Shown: one piece after another, positions 27,201 through 42,200 of the stretch | Layout of the letters: every line of letters starts with the position of its first letter | Numbering within the stretch: the first letter of the stretch is position 1 | NCBI GenBank assembly: GCA_013396995.1 | Contig: VWZP01009170.1 | Location: 310,001-374,000, forward strand | Origin: Dicaeum eximium | Taxonomy: Eukaryota; Chordata; Aves; Passeriformes; Dicaeidae | Reading direction: 5' to 3' | Length of the DNA stretch: 64,000 nucleotides | Made by a program: the position numbers and the translations under genes | The notes under the pieces: generated by a model | The model's database searches: none | Told to the model about the DNA's origin: nothing | Seen by the model: only the letters and a program-made list of their open reading frames with translations

Positions 27201-30200
27201 CCTATGCACCACCTGGGAATGCCTGAGAACCTGATCCCACTGTTCCAGCCTGCCTTGCAGTGCACCCCGGCACCTTCAGGAGTGTGGCAGAAAATCCATT
27301 TCATGCTTAATCCTTACAGCTTGATGGGTGCAATGCTGTGTCACAGATACATGTGCATGCTGGCACACACCTGCACACGAGTCAGCAGCTCATGCAGATG
27401 CTCACTGTCCTCCTTCTCCACAGGGCTGCCTCATCCTGAGTGATGAGCTGAACCACACTTCTCTCGTTCTCGGTGCGAGGCTTTCAGGCGCCACTATTAG
27501 AATCTTCAAGCATAATAGTGAGTATTGAAGCTGGGAAAATTTAGAGACAGAGTTATTCACACCTCAAAGGCAAGAATTGTTTCTTTTAATGCTTACTTAG
27601 CTGTCAGTTGCCAGATGATACTTTTGTCCAGGAGGAGGATCAACTGTCTAATATTATGAGTGGTTTCTGATGGGAAAAATTAATAGTGCAATACTATAAT
27701 TGCTATTGTGTCTTTTCGGCTTGCTGAATGACTGTGTGCTGCCACAAAAGTTTTATTGTCATTGTAGCCCAAACAGTAGAAACACATTTACAAAAACATG
27801 CCTCTGTTTCCAGCAGGTTCAGTGAAACCAGAATTACCTTAACATGGCATTCCTTTGAAGCAGTTACTCTGAATTCCCAGGGATCTAATAGCAAAGATGC
27901 AAATGGCTATATCAACAGCATCATCCCAAATATTCTTTGAAATAGAATTTTAGTACAGAAATCACACATTAACTTTGCAATTGTACAGTTATCTTCTGAG
28001 GTGCGCATGCTCTCTAACTTTCATTTGGTTAATGCTGCTGTGGTTACTGTCAGAGACATTGGGACTTCCTTTGATGACAAGAGCTTGTTCTTTTCCCTTA
28101 TTCCCCATTACAGTTCCCTTTTCCATCCACACTGCTGCCACCAGGCAGTGATTGCAAGAAAGGTTTAGAAGCTAGCAAAGTGGTGAGAAATCAAAAGAGT
28201 GGTCTGCAGTGATTACCTTTCTTAATGGCTAATACAATCCCTTCTCTTTATTAAGTGTTGTGTTCAACCCCAAAGGAAGCAAAAATGAATTATGCATATG
28301 CTGTAAAAGGCCTAAGGATGAGTTGGACTGAAAAGTACACTATAATTATAATATAAGATGTTGTTATAATTAGTATCAATTCATAATTTGGGCAAGAAGC
28401 AATTTCTGAAGATCTTATTTGCCAGAGACAGTCTTATATGCCTTTGCTGGGACACCACCTCAACTTATTTCCAAAATGAAACTTTGGAAACTTTTGCAAG
28501 TACTGTTTGGAATTCAGTGGCAGCTTTTGTTGTCACAATTTTGTAGTCTTGAGCCTAAGCTGCACTTCATGTGAAGAAGCTTCACATGCCTGTGCTTTCT
28601 CTCAGCCCACTCTGAATCTCTCAGCTTGTTAGCTGTATGGTTAGAAAGTTGTGTAATTTAATATTTCCTTAATCATATGATGAGTTACACATCACTGACA
28701 ACTGAAATCACACATGCAGAGATGTGTGTATGTGCCTTTTGCTTTGGGGGAAATAGGATGTGTTTGGGGGGGGTAGCAGTGGAAAGCACAACCCAGCAGG
28801 GCTGCCTTTGTAGGATGCATGCTTTCACCCAAAATGGAGCAGCCAGCCTTGTGCCCTCTCAGTCTAAAATGTTTCACAGAAAAGAGAGTAAAATCTACCA
28901 TTTTAAACTTGCTATTAAGTACTTTCATCTTTCAAAGGCTGTACTATAGCTGATTCTGTAAAACTATTACTTTATTTCAAAGCATGAAATCTGTAATAGT
29001 GGATTGATTTGTCATCTTTCAAAAGTAAATAATTATTATTTTATTATTAATAGAGAATTATTTCATTTGTAAGACAAGAAAGAATCTCTATTACCTTAAT
29101 TATGTATAATGTAGTTCTTATTCTTACAAAAGTGAATGAAGTTCTATTTCAATAAGTGAGTAGCTCTCTTAGACATTACACTTCACGTAAAAAATCGGAA
29201 TAGTTCTTCTAGAACAGACAAAATCCATAGACCTTTATGCTTTTCCTAGGTGAAATAAAAGGCAGCTGGATGTCTTTCCTTTTTGACAAAAACATTGCAT
29301 GGGTGTATGAGAAGGTTTTCAAGCCTTAAAGTGAATAATAGAACAAAAATGTGCTGTGGACCTATAAGTCTGGTTTTATTTGGACATAGGAGTGTGTCCT
29401 GCATCCTGCCTGCCAGTGGAAAATCCCTTCCTTGTAAACAGACAGGAATTTACAGGCCTGGGCTGAGAGAAATGCACAGGCACACACACCTACAGATCAT
29501 CTGTGTGACAGAAATGTAAGAGAATGTCCCATCTTAGCCCCAAAAGTAAAAATTACTGAACAGGGCCTTCCTTCCCTTCCTGTGGGCTCTCATCAGCGCT
29601 GCCTCTGGTCTTCCCCCTGCTAAGGGCACAGCAGTATTGCCACATGGCTTTTGGCCTTTAAGGGAGTTTTTGTGCCAGGCATTTGTGAGGTTTTGTGGGT
29701 GCAAGCAGCAAAGTTCAGCTCCCTGGAGCCCCTGCTCTGAATCACAGGTCTAGGGGATTTTAATTTTTTTTTTTTTTCAATTTTATTTTAGGGTCTAGGC
29801 AGTCCTAAATGTAGGCAGTATTGTTTTAGTGGACTAAAATCATTCTGACTTGCCCATAAAGCACCTTTTGTCTCCCCTGCTGTGGTGTGGACACCACTGG
29901 GGTTGCCATTTCCCAGGCAGGGGTTTTTTTTGGGAAGATAGGGAAGAGCTGTGTTGCTGCACTGGAATGCAGGCAGCAGCAAAACTCAACAGCCAGTGTG
30001 CAGTGGGAGAAGGTGGGATGCTAAAACATCTCCCCACCACTGGGCAGTGGGGGCCTGGCCTTGGTCAGTTTTTTTGCCAGAAGGTATCTGGTGTTACCCT
30101 CACCAGCCCTGGTCTCCAGGGAGTCTCTCCCACCTGGCTCAGGGAGAGATTGACTGTAGGGTTTTGGCTTTTTTTTTTTTTTTTTTCCCTAATTTCTAAG

Positions 30201-33200
30201 GCAATCTTTTACCTTACCATACATTTAAAAGCCTTTTTCAGGACCTCTGACCTTTATCTGGTTAAGTATTAGCCAAAAATCTTTGACCCTTCCAATAAAA
30301 CCTGAAAAGCAAAACCAAATACTAATATTTAACCATTAATCAGCCTGTGATTTTATCAAGGTGTCTCTCTCACAGCAGTTCTGGGTCTTATACTGGCATC
30401 AGGTGTTCCTTCAGTGAACAGATGAGGGTGTTGTGGACTAACTATATCCAAGTGAGTTCTGTTCTTACCAGCCTGTAAAAGAAGGCACCATACAAGGCTT
30501 AGGATTTGTTTATTCTTTCTAATTCTACTACATTTTCCCCATGTAGCATCAAGCAACTCAATTGCAGTCCCATTTTCAGGTTTAGATTTGCAATTGCATA
30601 AAAAGCCTGTGGAAATGTTGTGACAGATCAGAGGGGGGAGGAATATTTGCATTTCTCTTCCTTGCAGGGGCATTTCACCGAGCAGTCAGAGCAAGTGATC
30701 CTGTGAGGAAGGCAGGGAATTGCAAAGCATAACCAAGCACATTGGTTAGGTGAAAACCCAGCCTGTAATCTGGTGCTTGAATCCACATCTGAAGTGGGAG
30801 TCAGGGCAATGCATTCCTAGCTCTTCCTTCTGCCCCTTTTCAGAGTTGTGAAAGTGGTAAGGGGTTTCTTAGTTTCTCACAGATCAAGTGGTTGATGACA
30901 AGTGTGTGATGCAGGTGTCCAGGTTTCCATACAAAACACAGTTTCCAGCTTGGACAACAATTGTGAATTTATGTTAATCCAACTCTGGCATTCCTCAGTC
31001 TACCCAGTCAAATTACTGCTTTGGAGTTCAGATAAAAGTGCCATGAGAACACCTGGAGAATGCACAGCTACCTGGAGGAGCTCTAGTCAATACTGCAGGA
31101 AATTCTAGGTGGCAGAAGGCCTTTATCTCTCAGTGCTAACACATTCCCTAGCTAAAAAGAAGGAAAGAAAAGGAAAAAAAAAGTGGAAGACTAAGTGCAA
31201 CTAATTAGGCAAGCAAATAAAATAGGGGGGGAATGAAAGAGATAAATAAGCAGGTAAAAATTAGAAAGGGATCTCTTTGGTTACAAAACCCAAAGAGTTT
31301 GTGGTGGCTTCGTACAGGACGGTTCCTTAATTTTTAATTTTTTTCCAGCTGTGTAGGTAGCCCTTGAATTTCAGAAGGGAGGGCAGTGGTACAGCTATTA
31401 CAGAGTAGGATGAAAGGCACATTACCCACTAAGGTTTTGTGCTCCTTGAAGCCTCTGGCCACTACCAGAGACAAGATTGTTGCCCAGATAGGTGGACTGC
31501 AGGCTAATCCAGCTGGGTGTGTAAGTCCCTGTGACACACACAGACGCTGCCACAGCAAGGAGACTGCTCTGTCCTGCTCCTGCACGCTGTGTCTGCACTT
31601 GCCCTCTCTGCTTTGAGAAAGCCAAGTGTGGACATGGAGCTTTCCTGAGCCAGGGCCCTTTACTTTCAGAGAGATTGGTGTTTATTGAGGGGCAGGGAGG
31701 GGATCTCAGACTGTTTCTGTGGCAGCAGTGATCACCACTCCCACGTTCCAAACAGAGATATTGGTGTGTAGCCACGGGGTCTGTGCCACCTTGCATGAGA
31801 ATGCAAAAGGGGAGAAACCGAAAATCAGTTACAAGCGCAAAGCAAAAAGAAGAATGTGACGAGAGTCGTAGCAGCCTGTTCGTTTTAATTAGACAGGATT
31901 CACCTGACAATATCCCACTTTCTGATTCACCTGACATCACACAGGAGGTTTCCAGCCCACGCAGAGGAGTGATGATGACATCCCCAGCATTACAGTGTAG
32001 GGATGAGGGGTGGAGACGCCGTGTCTCCCTGGGCATGCCGTGCTCCCTCTGGGAGCCTGCTGTCCCACCTGCCCCCCAGGCAGCATGACATGCTGCCTGC
32101 CCAGGTTGAGACTCGCTCCAGCCCACTCACTGACACTTTGTGTTCATGGGATTACTCTAGAATTAACTAGGAGAGATCCCAAACAAGGATTATGCAAGTC
32201 CACCAACCCACTGATAGATCCACTGTCCCCTCTCAGGAAACTTTATCCTCCATATCTATTAGGAGAAGGTGGAAAGTGAAACATGGATAGATTTGGTTGT
32301 GCTTTGACTGATTAATCAAGTCAGATTCTTAGCACCATCTCCTGGGCTGGTGAGCAGTTGTTGGCCATTGCTGCTGGAAACCCTGGGCTGGTGATGGCCA
32401 AACAAGCAAGGACTGTTATTTTCTCTATAACTGGTTATTCAAGATGGACTCGTGCAGCTCATCATCCTAATGTCCTAATGTCTCTCAATCCAACTATATT
32501 TAATGGGTAAATAATTTGATATCTGAAAGTCACCTGGGGTCATGCTGTTGTTTTTCCTGGCATTCAGAATATCCCACTTTCTGAAAAGGTTAAACACCAA
32601 CATAGAGCACTTTGTTTTCACCTTGAAGAACAGAAGCACCCTTTTGTGTGGAATACTAAAGATTTTTTTCTTTCTGCCTATTTCCCCTTTCCAAATGAGG
32701 CACAGAGTTAATAGATCAGGAAAATTCATTTGTACATGAACAAATTATGTGTTGACTATTACAAGCTTCAGAAAGGGTCACACATACATGTTTTTCAGAA
32801 TGAGACATCAAAAAGAAAAACTGAGATAGCCCTGATCCTGCAAACAGACATGTTCTTAGCCTGTCCTCCAGCAGGACTATAGTATGTGTAAAATCAGGGA
32901 ACCTCCTCCCTTGGAGAGGTTCTCCCCAGTCTGTGATCTCACATTCCACAGTAGTTTGGACAGAGGACCTACTCACGTATTTTTTAAAACAGAATTACAT
33001 ACATTTCACTTCATTTCCTCTTTCCTTTTTTGTCTTTTCATGTGAAGGTGCTAAAACAACTAAATATTCAAGCCATGCTTTCAGCTCAGAGGCAGAATGA
33101 CTTTTCTGAAGTCAAGGGCCAAGCTGGACTGATGCATAGAACACTGAATTGAAAAACCCAGTGTGATTCAGAAAAGCATTTCAAAGGTCCCAAAAGGATT

Positions 33201-36200
33201 TAGAAGACAGTGACATCAGCAGAGAATAATTTGGTGGAGAAAAGTGGGGGGTCCAAATTTTACTGTGAGCTCTCTCTCATTCTGAGGGAGCCCTTTGAGA
33301 GGAGTTCTAAATATTATCTACTCGAAACAAAAGAGAAGGTGAGCACCTGCAAATTCTCACTTTGGTTATAACTTTCCCTTATAAAGCACCAAAGAACTTT
33401 AATTTCTTTGATTGCCATCTAGTGGAAGGTGTGCTGTCTGCACTGCATCACTCCTAGCAGCATTTCCATCTCAGAGCTCTCTGGGGTGCACCACTGAAAC
33501 AAGGGGCACCTGATATTGTCCATGCCTGTTTTGTGCTTTGTAGGGTACAGCAGGGACTTGCTAGCTCAGGTGCAGAGTGGCAGTGTCGTTGCTGGGAACT
33601 TTACGTTCCACCAACATCACTGAATGTTGCTAGGAGGAGGTGAGGCATCAGGATGTGGAAGGGTTCAGGTCACACCCTGGCCATCTCTCAGGGCACAGGT
33701 TACTCACAAAGGGCAATTAATGTGCAAATGGCCCCATTCCCCTAGGGCAGAAACCAAACTATGGGTCAATATTAATTTTTCTAAGGTGTATTTTTTTTTC
33801 CTCAGGACAATTAATTTACACATTAACTTTGTGCTATTGTGGAAGGTTGTATCAACTGTGTTAAGATGTGTTGCTGAAGCAAATGGGGTTATATTGTGAA
33901 AAAATGCCATTGATTTTCTCAGCCCACAGTTTGAGCTGATCTATAGTGTTATTTGGGTATTATGAGACTCTCTGTGATGTTCTTGGAAAACATTTTGAAA
34001 TCCAGATTCCTGAAAATACCAGAATAATTCATTTTGAACAGTGACCATTCATTGGAGACACCAGAGTGCTGGTGCACTGAGAGTCACATTTGGCCTGACC
34101 CCGATCTCTGCGGCATTTTTTCTTGCTTCTTCCATCTTTTTCAAAATTTCAATGACTTCCCTTCAAGAATTTTTTAGATGACCCACACACAACCCTTAAG
34201 GAAGCAGCTAAGGATCATAACCTTGTTCCAGGCCTCCCTGTATTGAAGTCCCACCAGTGCCAAGCATTTATGCACCAGATTAATGTATCTATGCCATGTT
34301 CTTGTATCCACCTGTCTCTTCCTCTCTCATCAGCAACCTTCCACTTTCTTTCCTTCTTGAGGAGGACAAAGCTTCTCTTGCTGCCCTCCTTATGTGCTTC
34401 ATAATAATAAAAGAAGTTTCTCTTTAGGACACTTTTTTTTCTTTAATGTTGTCTTTTTTGTATAGGAAAAATAGCACCCAAGAGAAAATTGAAAGTTCCT
34501 GAGAAAAAAAAATCTTTGTTAATGTTTTTCCTTCCTCCTTTTTTTTATTTTTAAATAAAGATATGCAGAGCCTCGAGAAGTTGCTAAGAGATGCAATAAT
34601 ATATGGACAGCCTCGCACCCACAGAGCATGGAGAAAAATTATCATCCTCGTGGAGGGTATTTACAGGTATGTGTGTGCTGTAGAAAGATGAATATTCTAT
34701 CATTTCTGAGGACAGAATGATTAATTGAGTGGGGCAAATTCTGACTCCAGGTATCTGAGGGAATCTTAATGAGTGGAAGTTACAATAACTTCCTGTGATC
34801 TCATAAATATGTTGATTTCCATTATGACAGCCTGAACCTTGTATCCTGTAGCTCCAATTAGACCCTGTACAATGTTCTGAGTGTTGATTTAGCAAATCAC
34901 AGTTGAGTGGGAGATGTACTGAGAGCAAGACAGGTAAGGTGATGTATGTTGTGACAGATGTGATGAAGTTCATGGAGCTGTAGCTGGTGAGGAGTAAGCC
35001 AAACTTTCTTGAGTTGTTTGTTACACGTGGGCAGATCAAAAGACAACTTCACAGAATTGATTAAGCTCTGCATGCCCATTTCTTGCCCAGCTGTTGAAAT
35101 CTTAAGCTAAACTTAGGTTAAGTGATATCAGCACCTTTTTAGTAACTAGTGCTGGATCTAATGGACTCACACTTTGACAGGAAAATTGAAAGACTGGCTT
35201 TCAAAGAATTGTATAGTAGTATTCAAGGTAGCCCTAGTCCCTGGAGGAATTCAAATGAGATAAGTGCCTTTGAGAAGCCATCTGATAACAGCAGCATCAA
35301 TAATACACTGTAATTATAGAGCAGCTAAGTCAGATAGCTCCACAGTGTAGTGCACTGTGTGGAGTGCTCACACCCACCAGAAAGGCAAAAGTCACTGGAG
35401 CTGAGCAGCAAAGCAGTGGTACCAGCCAGGCTCACCATCCTGGGCTTCATCCTGGCCACTGCTCCAGTCTGGAGAAGGCCCTTGGGAAGGCAGCCAGGGA
35501 GCTCATGGAGAGGGAGGCACTGATGGGCAGGAATTGAAAGGAAAGGCAGGAAGGGCCGAAGAAGCAGGGGTTTGGACAGAAAGAGGATTTGGGATCTAGG
35601 CAAGGCTACTGTGGTGATGACAGGAGATGGGTGAGCAGGACAGGGGTGGTTTGGGGACTAGCAACACCTGCCCCAGAGAGAAGGAAACTAGAACCACTCG
35701 TTCACAGGGCATGACAGGGTTTGTAAAAGTGGCATTAAAACTTTATATGTGGGGGTTGTATCATGTGTTGTTGAAATACAGCCAGTCTGGATGGGCAGTC
35801 ACTCATGCCATTTTACTGCAAAATTCTGGCACAGCTTAGCCAATTAACTTTTTTTTTGTAAGAAATCTTTTATGATCTCATGTCATCACAACTTCATAGT
35901 TGTCAGTGCTTTCTTTTTGCCTAACGTTTTCCATCTGCAAAGAGACCAAATCGATCCTTATCTAAACACCTGTCACTCAGAGGTGAAACAGGTCAGCACC
36001 AGATCAGCTGATCCAAAGCAGGCTGAACGTGTCCTTTCAACCAGAATAAACAGAGCAAAATTACAAATAAACATCGCCTGGCACTACTAAAAGAAAGCTC
36101 GGATTTAAGGACTTTGATCGTGCAGAAATTAAGTGGACCACCAACATTTTACTGACAAATGTTCCCGTGGGTCATATGGGTGGCAGAAAAGGTTCCAGCT

Positions 36201-39200
36201 GCTGAGCTTTGTTCACTTTTAAATGCTTTACCCTGAATATTGACCACTAGGGACCAAGAAGGTAGACTGGTAACACAGAGGCATGGATCAGTCCAAGCAG
36301 TAGGACAAACCCACTGTCAGCTATTTAACTACACTAACTTATAACTCTATTTCCAGATTTATGCTTGGTGTAGAGTTTTCTTTTCCTGTAGTTTAGCAGT
36401 TCATTCTGAAACGAGATTTAATTTTCTGGAGTTCAAAGAACCTTCTGTTAGAATGCAAAATAAAAGCACGTTAAACCTCAGAGTACCTACTAAAAGGAAC
36501 CATAAAGTTCCTTCAGCTCCATAAAGGCTAAATAATGTAAAGACCACTCATGCCCTGAGTGTCTGTGCTTCTGAAAGGCATAAAGTAAAAAAAAAAAAAC
36601 AAAGCTCAGCTCTCTGATAGTCTTATTGGAAACTATCCCTAGCAGTAGCTAGGTTGGTTAGTTACTAGTTGTTTTCACAGTCTAAGCTGATCAGGAATTG
36701 GAGAGCGTGGTTTGGTTGTACAGCAAATCTGCTGTGGCTTGAGGGCGAATGCCACCACGTGCCACCGTGCCGTGTCCCTGCCACGCTGCCAGCCCGGGAC
36801 TCAGCCCAGAACAGGCTCACAGCCCAGGCAGCCTGAGCCAGCTGGTAGCTAAGAACATTTCATGTGTAAAAAAAAAAGCTGGAGAAGGACAGAGCAGAAA
36901 TACTCTTACTCTTTTCATGTGTGTGTTGTTTCCTTTCTTGGCCCAGGGTTTTTGAAAGACTAAAATTTTCCAGCCCCATATTGGCTAATGGTAGTTTTCT
37001 TGAAGGTTTGCCAAATGCCAAATTAACATTCATCAAGAAGGTTTAAGAGGAGTTAAGGTGTATTTAATGTATTCTTCTTACAGTAGTTAAGACCGCTTTT
37101 TTTTTTTCCTTAAGTTATGCTTCAGGGACAGCAAATATAGAATTTAAATAACTTGGTCAGAGCCATTCTCCAAGTTAAAATATCTTGATTTGCAAGTTTG
37201 GCCTGGCAAATTTTTACAGAAATGCTTTTTCCAGAGATGTAAAAGATGAAAACACTAAGCTTTCTTTAAAAAAATATTGTTATATGGGACACCATAGTCT
37301 TAGTATGGTGAAGTTTATGGTATGGAAAGAAATTTGCCTCCTGTTTCCATTAGGAATATCTTAAAGTGTTTACACTGTGCATAAGCCTAGACTTACCAGC
37401 TGGCAAAATTTGAAAAGGGTCATTGTTAGCCAACATGAGCATTTCTTGCTCAAATCAGACTTGTGTTTGAAACCATAAACCACAGATTTTGCTTGGTTAC
37501 AAGTGAAGGCAGAATTGGCCTCTCAACTTGGGAAGCACTCAAGCTACATGTCAAATAAATAGCATTAAGTATATGTTTGTTTGCTTTTTAATGTCTCTAT
37601 TATCTTAAAAAGAAAAAAAAATCATCAAAAGTAAATACAACTCCTAGTGAAAGCTGGTTTTTAACTTGGACCAGTCTAGGAGCAAATATATTCCATTTGT
37701 GTTCCAAACTGAGGGAAACCAACTGATCTAGCCATCAATCTTGACTCCAAAAAGCATGAACAAGTTTTGGCAGTGACCAGGGCACAAGTTAAACTGACTT
37801 TCTAAATCATATTTTTATTATTTGAATTCCAGCTAATGTTTTCCTTGGCTTCTACCATTTCCAGTTCAGGATTAATCCGTTACTGTGTTCTTACATGGTT
37901 TGTGGTAGGCTTCTGCTCCCTTCCATGCATATTTACTTGGGAGTCAGATAGGCCAAGGCTCAGGGCAGAAGTTATGGAGCATCAGAAAGTGATTGAAACA
38001 GATTGGTTTTCATTTGTTTTTTCCTTACTTTTAATTTAATTTGTGTATTTTCCCTTCCAGTTAAGAAAATAGCTCTGATCAGTTAGATGTTGTCTAATGC
38101 CTTTTCATGTGCATTAGAAGTTCCTTGGGATTCAATGCCAACAGTGTAGGAAATTTAGCAGTGTTATTATTTATTTCCTGGGATTAAGTGACTGGACTTC
38201 CAGAAAAGAATGAGGTAACATTTAATGTCTTTGGCCAAGGACCAGCACTAAAGGTTAACATTTCTATCATTTCAGTGTTGAAATTGAGATGTATTTTGAG
38301 GGCAGAGTTGAAAGGTTTCCTTAAAATTATTGCTCTAAACTACAAAACAGAGATTGTTGTATGAATGTACAAGGTTTATGTAAGAAAACAGTACCTAAAG
38401 TAACTGTTTAAGTGGAATGTATATGTCTTGTGAGTAGCAGGCCAAGAAAGGAGGGATTTTTCCCAATTACAAACTAGCCTGAAAGGGGAAGAGATAAACT
38501 CTTCAAATGTTGAAAAGATAGTGGTACTCTAAGGCAAGTTTAGAGATGAAGTAGATAAGTGGTGGAATATTTATAAATTAGTTTTCCTGACAGAAAAAAA
38601 ATAATAAGGATCTAGAATGGATAGTAGAATGTAAATGTGGTACGATGTAGAAACCTCTTTTCCCAAGAAGTTTCAAGATAAACTGGGCAAAAAACAATTA
38701 ATATCGTCTCAAGGGTAAGCCTGTGAAGTGACCATTACAAGCACCTCCCGTCCCTCAAAGCACCTGGCTCCACAATTCAACAGCTGCATCAGGAAGAACA
38801 TCAGTGCTTTGTTGGGAATTGAATCAAGTTTCAAACTGGAGCGTTCTAAAAATTTAGGGTTCTCTCCTCCCATCTGGAAGTACGTTGAAACTGAGCGTGT
38901 ACTAACCCAAGTTTTTGTGCCTGTCCACCACACAAGGGAGGTGAGGGTCATCTGCAATCTAGAAGCTTTCCATCCCTGCCACCAAGCCAGGAATTTGTGC
39001 TACAAGACAGGATGTCATACCACATAATCAGAACACCTGGCCTGGGCAGAGCCAGCTTTAGTTCATCTGCATCTGGGTTTTTTGTTTTGTTTTTTTTTAA
39101 TATGCCCTGTGTGCTTGAGCAGATCTGGAAACATTGGTAAACAAAGCTAAGAGTCCCAGCCAGAGTGAGACAGAACCAGTACAGTTCACTTCTGGCTCTT

Positions 39201-42200
39201 TGGTTTAAGCTCACTTGACATAAACATTTACTGAAGGATGCAGTAAACTTTCCATTTGGGCTACCCAAGGGGTTATGTGAAGTGAGCTTTGTCTTGAAGC
39301 AATTCTAAAGAGAGTGGTGTGCATATCACTAGCCATCTCCCAGGGTCAAAAGAGAGACCAAGACCAGAGCAGGCAGCAAACCTGTTCTCATCTCTGCCAT
39401 CAGGAGGGCTGAGAGCTGTTGGAACGGCAGCACAGAACACATACATGACTCCAGCAGCACTTTATCTGTTCCATGGATGCTTCAAGGCCACATTAGGACT
39501 TCTGTCAACTATTGCATTTATGTCAGCCAGCATCTTTCGAGAGCAGTAGATCAAAACTGAAACTGAATACAAGTGCCTTGTTTTGCTAAGCAGCTTAGAG
39601 TTCCAAGAGAAATCTCCTACTCATATGAGAAAGAACAGTTTTCATTAGATCTTTTAAATTGTTAAATCTTGCATCAGCCATGTACCAGCTCCATGTATTC
39701 TGGGATTCCACACAACTTTCCTTCCATTACACAAATACACAGCATTTTTAATTTACCATGTTTTACTCTTTTTGAAGTTAAATGCTGTCTCTCCTGCCTG
39801 AATCTCCATTAGCCACTAAGCCTAATGATGACCATATAAATGTGGAAAAATTATTATTGTCTTTCTCTTCCTGGCTAGAGTGCCCAAGTGTTGCTGGAAG
39901 ATGGAGGGTGGGATTGCAGTTTGCAGAGGTGCTCCTTGGCTCTGCCTGCAGACCCAGCACCTACCATGGTGCACAGCCAAGCACACCCTGGACGTGTGTA
40001 AAATGTGTAAAATGACACAGTGGCTCAGTGTCATTTTAGCTGACTAATGCTTTGACTCTGGGCTATGTGAGGACTGTGGGCTCTGCCCTTGTATTCACTA
40101 GGAAAATAGCTGTGGTGGCTTAAGTTGCTTCTCCCCCAGCTGCCAAGTGCAGTTTGGGAAAAGTGAGAAAGCCCAGCCCTCGGGAGCTTGCAGTACAAGC
40201 CCACCCTTCTTTGCTGCAAGGGACCGTGGTGCCAACACACAGTCCCACAGCTGCCTCTTTTATGGCTGGGCAAGACAGAAAGACAGGATTTGCCAGCAGT
40301 CACCAGGAGCCAAAAATATGCCTCCAGGCACACACAGCCAGGCTCTCTGAACCTCCCAGTGTGAGCAGCACAGGCAGCCCTTGTCCATGGCTTCTCCCCC
40401 ATGCTGTTACACTAATGGAGACTTGCCTTCGGGCAGGTCTCCTTCAAAACTGGAGACCAATTTCCAAGTTTACTCATGAGACCAAAGGATGAAGAAGGAC
40501 TAAAATTGTCAGAAATTTCCTGAGTGCTAAAAGCACATCGTGCTCCTTTTGTGGTGCCAAACCTCCAGCTGCACAGTACAAGTGGCAACAAAGCAGCCTG
40601 TGAAAGCCATTGGTCCAGCATCCAAAAATTTCCAAGACGCTATTGATTGCACTTCTCTTTCGTACTTGCTGTTTGGGACCAAAGTCCATGTTTCTAATCA
40701 TCTGAAACTTGTTCTATTTTCAAGTGGATACACCTTAGCTGTGGGCCTTAGCCACAGAGCCCTGGTTTTGCTGGCACACAGCACTTTGTGTTTGATAGAA
40801 AATGTTCAGCTTTTAAAGACCGGCTTACTGGAGCTAGTGGAAGAGAACACGATTAACTCATTATTAAATGAATACTGAGTGCATCTGAGCATATCCAAGC
40901 ATGGCTGTAGTCATCTCACAAAGGTTTTCAAGACACAAGTCTTCACAGCAATACTCTGCATGTGTCATCTTTATGGGATCAAAGGGCATTTCTTATTTAT
41001 CTCCCTGTGCTTTCATTTTGCTGGACACCTCCTCTGGGCCTTCCCATTTACTGACATGACCACCAACAGTGCAAGAGATCATCTCTTCTCATTTCTATAA
41101 ATCTCAGTACACCATTCATCACAGAATCCTGGAGTGGTTTGGGTTGGAAGGGACCTGAAAGCTCATCTTGTTCCAACCCCCCCTGCCGTGCACAGGGACA
41201 TCTTCCACAAAACCAGGTTGCTCAGAGCTGCATCCAACCTGGCCTAGAACACTGCCAGGTATGGGGCATCCACAGCTTCTCTGGGCAACCTGTGCCAGTT
41301 CTGAATATTTAGTTTTTCTGCATGGCTGTAAGAAAGTATAAAGAAAAGGAATGGAAACTTTTTTTCCTTTTGATTACTAGGTAGCAGGCTACATTTCCTA
41401 AAAAGTACATATCGAAGCAAAAATTGGCAAGACTGGATTTCAGCTGCCTGTTTTAATCCCTGATTCTGTGAAGACTGGGAATGCTTAAAAAGTTTATGGC
41501 ACCAGCTGTGGGTTTCACATGGCCCATCTCCAGTGTATGTTGGACCCAACTCCTCTGCACCAGATGAATTTGCTCTAGAGCTGTTATGCCCAAATATTGC
41601 CACAGTAGCTGACGATGAAGTAAGCAAGGACTAGACTGAATTATAGCAGTTCTTTATAATATTTGCTTTGTAGAGATGAACTGTAATGTGCTGCTTAGGC
41701 TAAGTATCTCTGCCTTGCTTTACACCTTTCCTTCTCTCCTCGGACACGTTGACAGTTTACAAACACTCAAAGACTTTTTTACCAGTTTTGAATGTTTGAA
41801 TTCTAAAACTGTTTAACTATTTTGTGCTCACCTGCAAGTGGGAGCGGGTTGCGAGTTTTCTTTGGCTTGTAAGTAAAAATTGAGATTCCAGAAGAACTTT
41901 GGTGGACTAAGGCAGTTGCTGACTGTATTTTCTGCCAGTATGGGAAGGAGTCCAGGGTTTGTTGTTCACCCCTGATTCTCTCCATGTGCAGCATGGAAGG
42001 GTCCATCGTGCGCCTGCCAGAGATAGTCTCCTTGAAGAACAAATACAAAGCCTACCTCTATTTGGATGAAGCTCACAGCATTGGTGCAGTGGGAGCAACA
42101 GGCCGAGGAGTTGTGGAATACTTCGGGATGAGTCCCAGCGATGTTGACGTATTAATGGGAACGTTCACAAAGAGCTTTGGCGCAGCTGGAGGATACATAG

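Larger units (their letters stand above)
27518..34560 (+). other. SPTLC3: SPTLC3 intron 6
   Basis: 7043 bp. Contains ATT-rich sequence (29026-29052), T tracts (29764-29777, 30169-30186), a GC-richer segment around 31400-32130 that is open in several frames by chance, and a CTCF-like motif at 33413-33425. No coding exon or recognisable transposon. Confidence 0.9.

Noticed and set aside
28568..28588. 9-bp inverted repeat (CATGTGAAG/CTTCACATG) as a small-RNA hairpin
   Set aside because: Arms are too short to stand out from chance in 64 kb.
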